Program-made: the position numbers and the translations under genes
Assembly (NCBI RefSeq): GCF_038002345.1
Contig: NZ_JBBOCJ010000001.1
Span: 2,480,001 to 2,544,000 of the forward strand
Direction of reading: 5' to 3'
DNA length: 64,000 bases
Source of the DNA: Paenibacillus sp. FSL M7-0420
Lineage (GTDB): Bacteria > Bacillota > Bacilli > Paenibacillales > Paenibacillaceae
In this document: positions 59,975 to 64,000 of the stretch, piece by piece
How the letters are laid out: every line of letters starts with the position of its first letter
Numbering within the stretch: the first letter of the stretch is position 1
The notes under the pieces: model-generated
What the model saw: the letters and a program-made list of their open reading frames with translations, nothing else
Databases searched by the model: none
What the model was told of the DNA's origin: nothing

Positions 59975-61402
59975 ATGACACAACAACAAGGATTTAACCC
60001 CTATCTGCCTTCCTGGGAGTATGTGCCGGATGCGGAGCCTTATGTTTTTGAAGGAAGAGTATATGTCTATGGCTCACATGACCGGTTCAACGGCCACGCT
60101 TTCTGTCTGAACGACTATGTCTGCTGGTCAGCGCCGGAGGACAATCTGGGCGATTGGCAGTATGAAGGGGTGATCTACCGGACGACAGATGATCCGCTCA
60201 ACCCGGAAGGCAGCATGTGTCTCTATGCACCGGATGTGACGCAGGGACCGGACGGGCGCTACTATCTCTACTATGTACTGGACAAGGTTCCTGTCGTATC
60301 GGTAGCGGTCTGCGATAAGCCGGGCGGCAAATACGAATTCTACGGCTATGTCACCTATAAGGACGGCACGCGTCTGGGCGAACGGGAGGGTGATGAGCCG
60401 CAGTTTGACCCGGGGGTATTAACCGAAGGAGACACCACTTACCTGTATACCGGCTTCTGCGGATACGGCGACAAGTCCAGACACGGCGCGATGGCTACCG
60501 TACTGGGTCCTGATATGCTTACGATTATTGAAGAGCCTGTGTTCGTTGCACCGAGCCAGCCTTACAGCCAGGGGACCGGCTTCGAGGGCTATGAGTTCTT
60601 CGAGGCCCCTTCCATCCGCAAAAGAGGGGATATCTACTACCTGATCTACTCCTCCATCTCCATGCATGAGCTGTGTTATGCCACCAGCAGTCATCCCACC
60701 CGGGATTTCGTATATCAGGGAGTCATTGTGAGCAACTGTGATCTGCATATCGATACGTATAAGCCTGCGGACCAGACGATGTATTACGGCGGCAATAACC
60801 ACGGCAGCATCGTGGAGGTTAATGGAGCGTGGTATATCTTCTATCACCGGCATACCAACGGGACCGCGTTCTCGCGCCAGGGCTGCATCGAGCCGATTAC
60901 GTTCCGTGAAGACGGCACCATCCCGCAGGTGGAGATTACAACCTCAGGCCCGAACGGCGGCCCGCTGGAGGGACGCGGAGAATATCCGGCCTACCTGGCC
61001 TGTCATTTGTTCACCAAGGATCAGGAGATGTATACCGGAGGGTTTGGCAAGATGGGTGCCTGGATGGACAGCCGGTTCCCGAAGATTACCCAGGACGGCA
61101 GAGACGGCGAAGAAGAGGTTGGCTATATTGCCAATATGACGGAGTCGGCGACTGCGGGGTTCAAGTATTTTGACTGCAAGGGGGTTAGCCGGGTCTCCAT
61201 CAAGGTGCGGGGATATTGCCATGGGGAGTTCCAGGTGAAGACTGCTTGGGACGGGCCTGCGCTTGCTTCTATTCCGGTAGGCTTCACTAATGTCTGGAAA
61301 GAATATGCTGCGGAAGTGGCGATTCCAGACGGCGTGCAGGCCTTGTATTTCACGTATACCGGAGGCGGCGGCGCGCAGTTTGCATCATTTACGCTGGAGT
61401 AG
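59975..61402 (+). CDS. GH43 glycosidase with C-terminal CBM6-like domain
   Basis: A 475-residue intracellular glycosidase, probably a beta-xylosidase or alpha-L-arabinofuranosidase. Residues about 15-320 are the GH43 five-bladed propeller: DAEPYVFEGRVYVYGSHD carries the base, FDPGVLTEGDTTYLYTG is a middle blade, FEAPSIRKRGDIYYLIYSS carries the acid Glu, and GNNHGSIVEVNGAWYIFYHR near 285 is the last conserved His-containing blade. Residues about 345-475 resemble a carbohydrate-binding module of the CBM6 type (TESATAGFKYFDCKG, GGGGAQFASFTL). ATG 59975 is preferred over ATG 59960 because GGAGG lies 8 bp before it. It shares an operon with the preceding GH43 gene and ends at a good terminator. 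Confidence 0.88.
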   Translation: MTQQQGFNPYLPSWEYVPDAEPYVFEGRVYVYGSHDRFNGHAFCLNDYVCWSAPEDNLGDWQYEGVIYRTTDDPLNPEGSMCLYAPDVTQGPDGRYYLYYVLDKVPVVSVAVCDKPGGKYEFYGYVTYKDGTRLGEREGDEPQFDPGVLTEGDTTYLYTGFCGYGDKSRHGAMATVLGPDMLTIIEEPVFVAPSQPYSQGTGFEGYEFFEAPSIRKRGDIYYLIYSSISMHELCYATSSHPTRDFVYQGVIVSNCDLHIDTYKPADQTMYYGGNNHGSIVEVNGAWYIFYHRHTNGTAFSRQGCIEPITFREDGTIPQVEITTSGPNGGPLEGRGEYPAYLACHLFTKDQEMYTGGFGKMGAWMDSRFPKITQDGRDGEEEVGYIANMTESATAGFKYFDCKGVSRVSIKVRGYCHGEFQVKTAWDGPALASIPVGFTNVWKEYAAEVAIPDGVQALYFTYTGGGGAQFASFTLE

Positions 61403-61434
61403 ACCGGAGGCATTCAGACCGGGCATGACACAGA

Positions 61435-61473
61435 CAGCAGGACCAGGGAGCGTGTTCCCGGTGCTGCTGTTTT
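61435..61473 (+). terminator. Intrinsic terminator after the GH43 operon
   Basis: CAGCAGGACCAGGGA pairs with TTCCCGGTGCTGCTG (13 of 15 positions, one G-T pair included) around a five-base loop, followed by TTTT. It lies 33 bp after the stop and between convergent genes. Confidence 0.75.
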
Positions 61474-61511
61474 GTCGTTCACATCGTGGAGCGTATACTC
61501 TGAGCCCGCAG

Positions 61512-62405
61512 CTACACGCCGGAAGAATACCGGGCCTTGTACTCTGATGGGGGCATGTTCATATAATGCTTGAACCATTTGGAGAAATAGCTGACATGCT
61601 GGTAGCCTGACTCCAGCGCAGCCTCCAGCACATTGTATGATCCGCTGCGGAGCAGACTGGCCGCCTGGCTGATGCGGATATAATTCAGATACTCCATCGG
61701 TCGCATCCCGGTCTGAGCCTTGAAAAACTTGCAGAAATGCGAGCGGCTAAGCGATACAACGGAGGCAAGCTGATCCAGCTCCAGCCGGTCGCGGGAATGT
61801 GCCTCCATATAGCTCAGCACCTCCCGGATCTGCCGGTTATATTCCCGGCCGTGCCGGGTCTCCGCCGCCGGGTTCAGCCCGGTCAGCCCGTATTGATAGC
61901 TGTCTGCGATGAACAGCAGTAAGAGCGCCTTCAGACTCATTTCGTATGCCCCGGACTTACGCTCATAGCGGCTTAGCAGCTCCCTGATCAGCTGAAGCAA
62001 GGGGGAGTGGGCGGCATCTGCAGCAGATAACAGAGCGGGAAGCCGGACCTTCCCTTGCAGGACGGGGTCCAGGAACAGCTCCTGCACCCTGTCGGGCTGA
62101 GGCGAAGACAGCCAGGAGCCTTTGAACACGATGGAATAATAACAGGTGCCGCCCATGGCGGTGTCCATGCCTGAATGAAGCTCGCCGGGATGAACAATCA
62201 GGGCATCTCCTGCTTGAATGGCGAACTCGCGGCTCTCAATATAGAAGGTAGCGCGGCCTTCCGCCAGATAGATTATCTCCATCTCGTTATGCCAGTGCAC
62301 GGGAAGAATGGAATGCACGCGGGCCTGATGCTCCACCCGGTAGATATGCAGCGGGAATTCCGGCTGGCCGTGCAGCTTGTTCTCCCGGTAACGGTGTTCG
62401 TACAT
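61512..62405 (-). CDS. AraC-family regulator with N-terminal cupin domain
   Basis: A 297-residue regulator. The N-terminal cupin domain has HWHNEMEIIYLAEGRATFYI and HPGELHSG and probably binds a sugar. The C-terminal AraC domain has LDQLASVVSLSRSHFCKFFK and LEAALESGYQHVSYFSKWFK. The start is ATG 62405 (MYEHRYRENK), because GAGGAGG lies just upstream; the longer frame from 62492 lacks a ribosome binding site and adds a non-conserved leader. It is divergent from the GH31 gene, 119 bp away, and probably controls it and perhaps the GH43 operon. Confidence 0.9.
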   Translation of the reverse strand: MYEHRYRENKLHGQPEFPLHIYRVEHQARVHSILPVHWHNEMEIIYLAEGRATFYIESREFAIQAGDALIVHPGELHSGMDTAMGGTCYYSIVFKGSWLSSPQPDRVQELFLDPVLQGKVRLPALLSAADAAHSPLLQLIRELLSRYERKSGAYEMSLKALLLLFIADSYQYGLTGLNPAAETRHGREYNRQIREVLSYMEAHSRDRLELDQLASVVSLSRSHFCKFFKAQTGMRPMEYLNYIRISQAASLLRSGSYNVLEAALESGYQHVSYFSKWFKHYMNMPPSEYKARYSSGV

Positions 62406-62524
62406 GATGCCCTCCTCTGAATCGCTATATTGTGATGATATCGCGCAAATATATGGTAGATGAACCGCTATCAATAATAATATCATTATCATCAGAGGAA
62501 GTCATAAGGAAGGGTGAAACCATA

Positions 62525-64000
62525 ATGAAACTGATAGCTGTTCAATCCGGCGAGGCTGGCGTAAGGCTGGAGACTAGTGAGGGAATGATGCATATTGGCT
62601 GGTGTACGCCGGGGATTGCCAGAATCCGCTATACGCTGAATGCTGAACTGAGCGGTAAAGAAAGTCTGATGGTGGTACGCCGGACAGAAGCAGAGAATGT
62701 AGCTTGCACTATTACAGAACTGCCCGGCCATCTGGAGATCTCAACGGCGCAGCTAACGATTGAAGTGGATAAAGAGACCTGTGCGTTCAGCTATAGAGCT
62801 GCGGACGGCACACTGCTGACACGGGAGCCGGCCAGAGGCGGCAAAACCCTGGAGCGCACAGAGGTCTATCATACGGTATTCGATGCTTCGGCAGACACGG
62901 TAGAGACCGGACAGGGTGCGGATGGGCTGCGTGCCAGAGCGGAGGGCGTCAACCGGAGGCTGGACCGGGAGGCTTTTCACACGAAGCTGGAATTCGAATG
63001 GCAGGAAGGCGAAGCTCTGTACGGACTTGGCTCCCATGAAGAGGGGATGATGAACCTCCGGGGACGGCAGCAATACTTGTACCAGCAGAATATGAAGGCG
63101 GTTGTACCGGTACTGGTGTCTACACGCGGGTACGGGATTCTGGTAGATTCGGGGTCTTATATGACTTTTCATGACGATGCCTTTGGCTCGTACCTCTGGA
63201 GCGATGCGGATGAAGAGATGGATTACTGTTTCATTTATGGTCCGGAATTCGATCAGATTACGGCGGGAATCCGCTACCTGACCGGAGATGCGCCAATGCT
63301 GCCGAAGTGGTCCTTCGGGTATGTGCAGTCCAAGGAAAGATACGTCTCCCAGGCAGAACTTCTTGCCACTGTGCAAGAGTATCGTGAACGTTCGCTTCCC
63401 CTCGACTGTATCGTGCTCGACTGGCAGTCCTGGACGGGTAATCTGTGGGGGCAAAAGACTTTTGATCCTGAGCGCTTCCCCGATCCCTCGCAGATGATGG
63501 ACAGCCTGCACGCTATGAACGCCAAGCTGATGGTATCCATCTGGCCGATTATGGGCGCGGGCGGGGAGAATCATGAAGAGATGAAGGCACGCGGCTTCCT
63601 GCTCGGCAATCAGGCGACGTATGACGCCTTCTCGGAGGAGGCTCGTGCGCTGTACTGGAAGCAGGCCAATGAAGGACTGTTCGCCCACGGCATTGATGCC
63701 TGGTGGTGCGATTGCACCGAGCCGTTCGAAGCGGACTGGAAGGGCGCGGTGAAGCCGGAGCCGGAGCAGCGGCTGCTGATTAATACGGCAGAATCGAAGC
63801 GGTATCTCGATCCGGGCTTGATCAATGCCTATTCTATGCAGCACTCCAAAGGGATCTATGAAGGCCAGCGTGCAGCGACCTCAGCGAAAAGGGTAATCAA
63901 TCTGACACGCTCCGCGTTTGCAGGGCAGCACCGTTACGGCACGATTACATGGTCTGGTGATATAGCCGCTAACTGGGAGACGTTGAGGAAGCAGATTGCA
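62525..64000 (+). CDS. GH31 family alpha-xylosidase/alpha-glucosidase, 3' end missing
   Basis: A glycoside hydrolase family 31 gene that is open to the last base; I read 492 codons without a stop. An N-terminal beta-sandwich (about 1-230) precedes the catalytic barrel. Key segments are LYGLGSHEEG near 165, LDCIVLDWQSWTG near 303, MVSIWPIMG, the nucleophile region DAWWCDCTEP near 390 (Asp between the two Cys), and WSGD near 480, which contains the acid/base Asp. This matches the XylS-like group rather than secreted glucosidases. There is no signal peptide. ATG 62525 follows AAGGAAGGG. The missing C-terminal part, probably about 150-300 residues, is beyond the window. It fits hydrolysis of alpha-xylosyl oligosaccharides. 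Confidence 0.9.
   Translation, partial: MKLIAVQSGEAGVRLETSEGMMHIGWCTPGIARIRYTLNAELSGKESLMVVRRTEAENVACTITELPGHLEISTAQLTIEVDKETCAFSYRAADGTLLTREPARGGKTLERTEVYHTVFDASADTVETGQGADGLRARAEGVNRRLDREAFHTKLEFEWQEGEALYGLGSHEEGMMNLRGRQQYLYQQNMKAVVPVLVSTRGYGILVDSGSYMTFHDDAFGSYLWSDADEEMDYCFIYGPEFDQITAGIRYLTGDAPMLPKWSFGYVQSKERYVSQAELLATVQEYRERSLPLDCIVLDWQSWTGNLWGQKTFDPERFPDPSQMMDSLHAMNAKLMVSIWPIMGAGGENHEEMKARGFLLGNQATYDAFSEEARALYWKQANEGLFAHGIDAWWCDCTEPFEADWKGAVKPEPEQRLLINTAESKRYLDPGLINAYSMQHSKGIYEGQRAATSAKRVINLTRSAFAGQHRYGTITWSGDIAANWETLRKQIA

Noticed and set aside
62753..63844. A 363-codon open frame on the minus strand inside the GH31 gene
   Set aside because: The plus strand encodes an uninterrupted GH31 enzyme with conserved catalytic motifs. 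The antisense frame has no recognisable domain.
1..64000. tRNA, rRNA, insertion sequences or phage genes
   Set aside because: No cloverleaf, rRNA-like sequence, transposase, integrase or phage structural motif was recognised on reading either strand.

Overview
The window looks like a Paenibacillus (low-G+C Gram-positive, Bacillales) chromosome. The evidence is a cydABCD cluster, LplA/LplB/YtcP-type sugar transport genes next to a YesM/YesN-type two-component pair, a Bacillus-type sdhCAB gene order, strong AGGAGG ribosome binding sites, and 51-bp intergenic tandem repeats. No rRNA, tRNA, transposase or CRISPR array was seen.

Layout. (1) 1-5664: cytochrome bd oxidase genes cydA (5' end cut by the window edge), cydB, cydD and cydC, closed by a clear intrinsic terminator. 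(2) 6020-47402: an uninterrupted, same-strand run of about 41 kb forming a hybrid polyketide/non-ribosomal peptide biosynthetic cluster. Its base composition looks more A/T-rich than the flanks. (3) 47453-47941: a LURP-one-like gene and a terminator. (4) 48122-64000: a carbohydrate island, apparently for xylan or xylo-oligosaccharide use. It holds an AraC regulator, a solute-binding lipoprotein, two permeases, a histidine kinase and response regulator, a GH8 enzyme, two GH43 enzymes, a second AraC regulator and a GH31 gene cut by the right edge. Two families of 51-bp tandem repeats lie at 56249-56724.

How the cluster may work. A KS-AT-DH-KR-ACP protein and a KS-AT-carrier protein build a short polyketide chain. 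A C-A-PCP-E protein with a phenylalanine code adds D-Phe. A 3414-residue protein (C - partial A-like remnant - acyl-ligase - KR - PCP - C - A - N-methyltransferase - PCP) would add a 2-hydroxy acid made from a 2-keto acid, probably through an ester, and then an N-methylated serine-like residue. Next comes a condensation domain fused to an FkbH-like N-terminal domain, then a stand-alone carrier protein encoded with thiamine-diphosphate E1-alpha, E1-beta and lipoyl-E2 homologues, and finally an FkbH-like - carrier - thioester reductase protein. This points to a carrier-loaded small acyl unit and reductive release. A type II thioesterase, a three-gene ABC exporter, an Sfp-type phosphopantetheinyl transferase, two unknown membrane proteins and a succinate dehydrogenase-like trio complete the unit. 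I do not recognise the product. The carrier/E1/E2/FkbH/reductase segment is the strongest candidate for something undescribed.

Domain and substrate assignments come from reading motifs by eye. No database search was possible.
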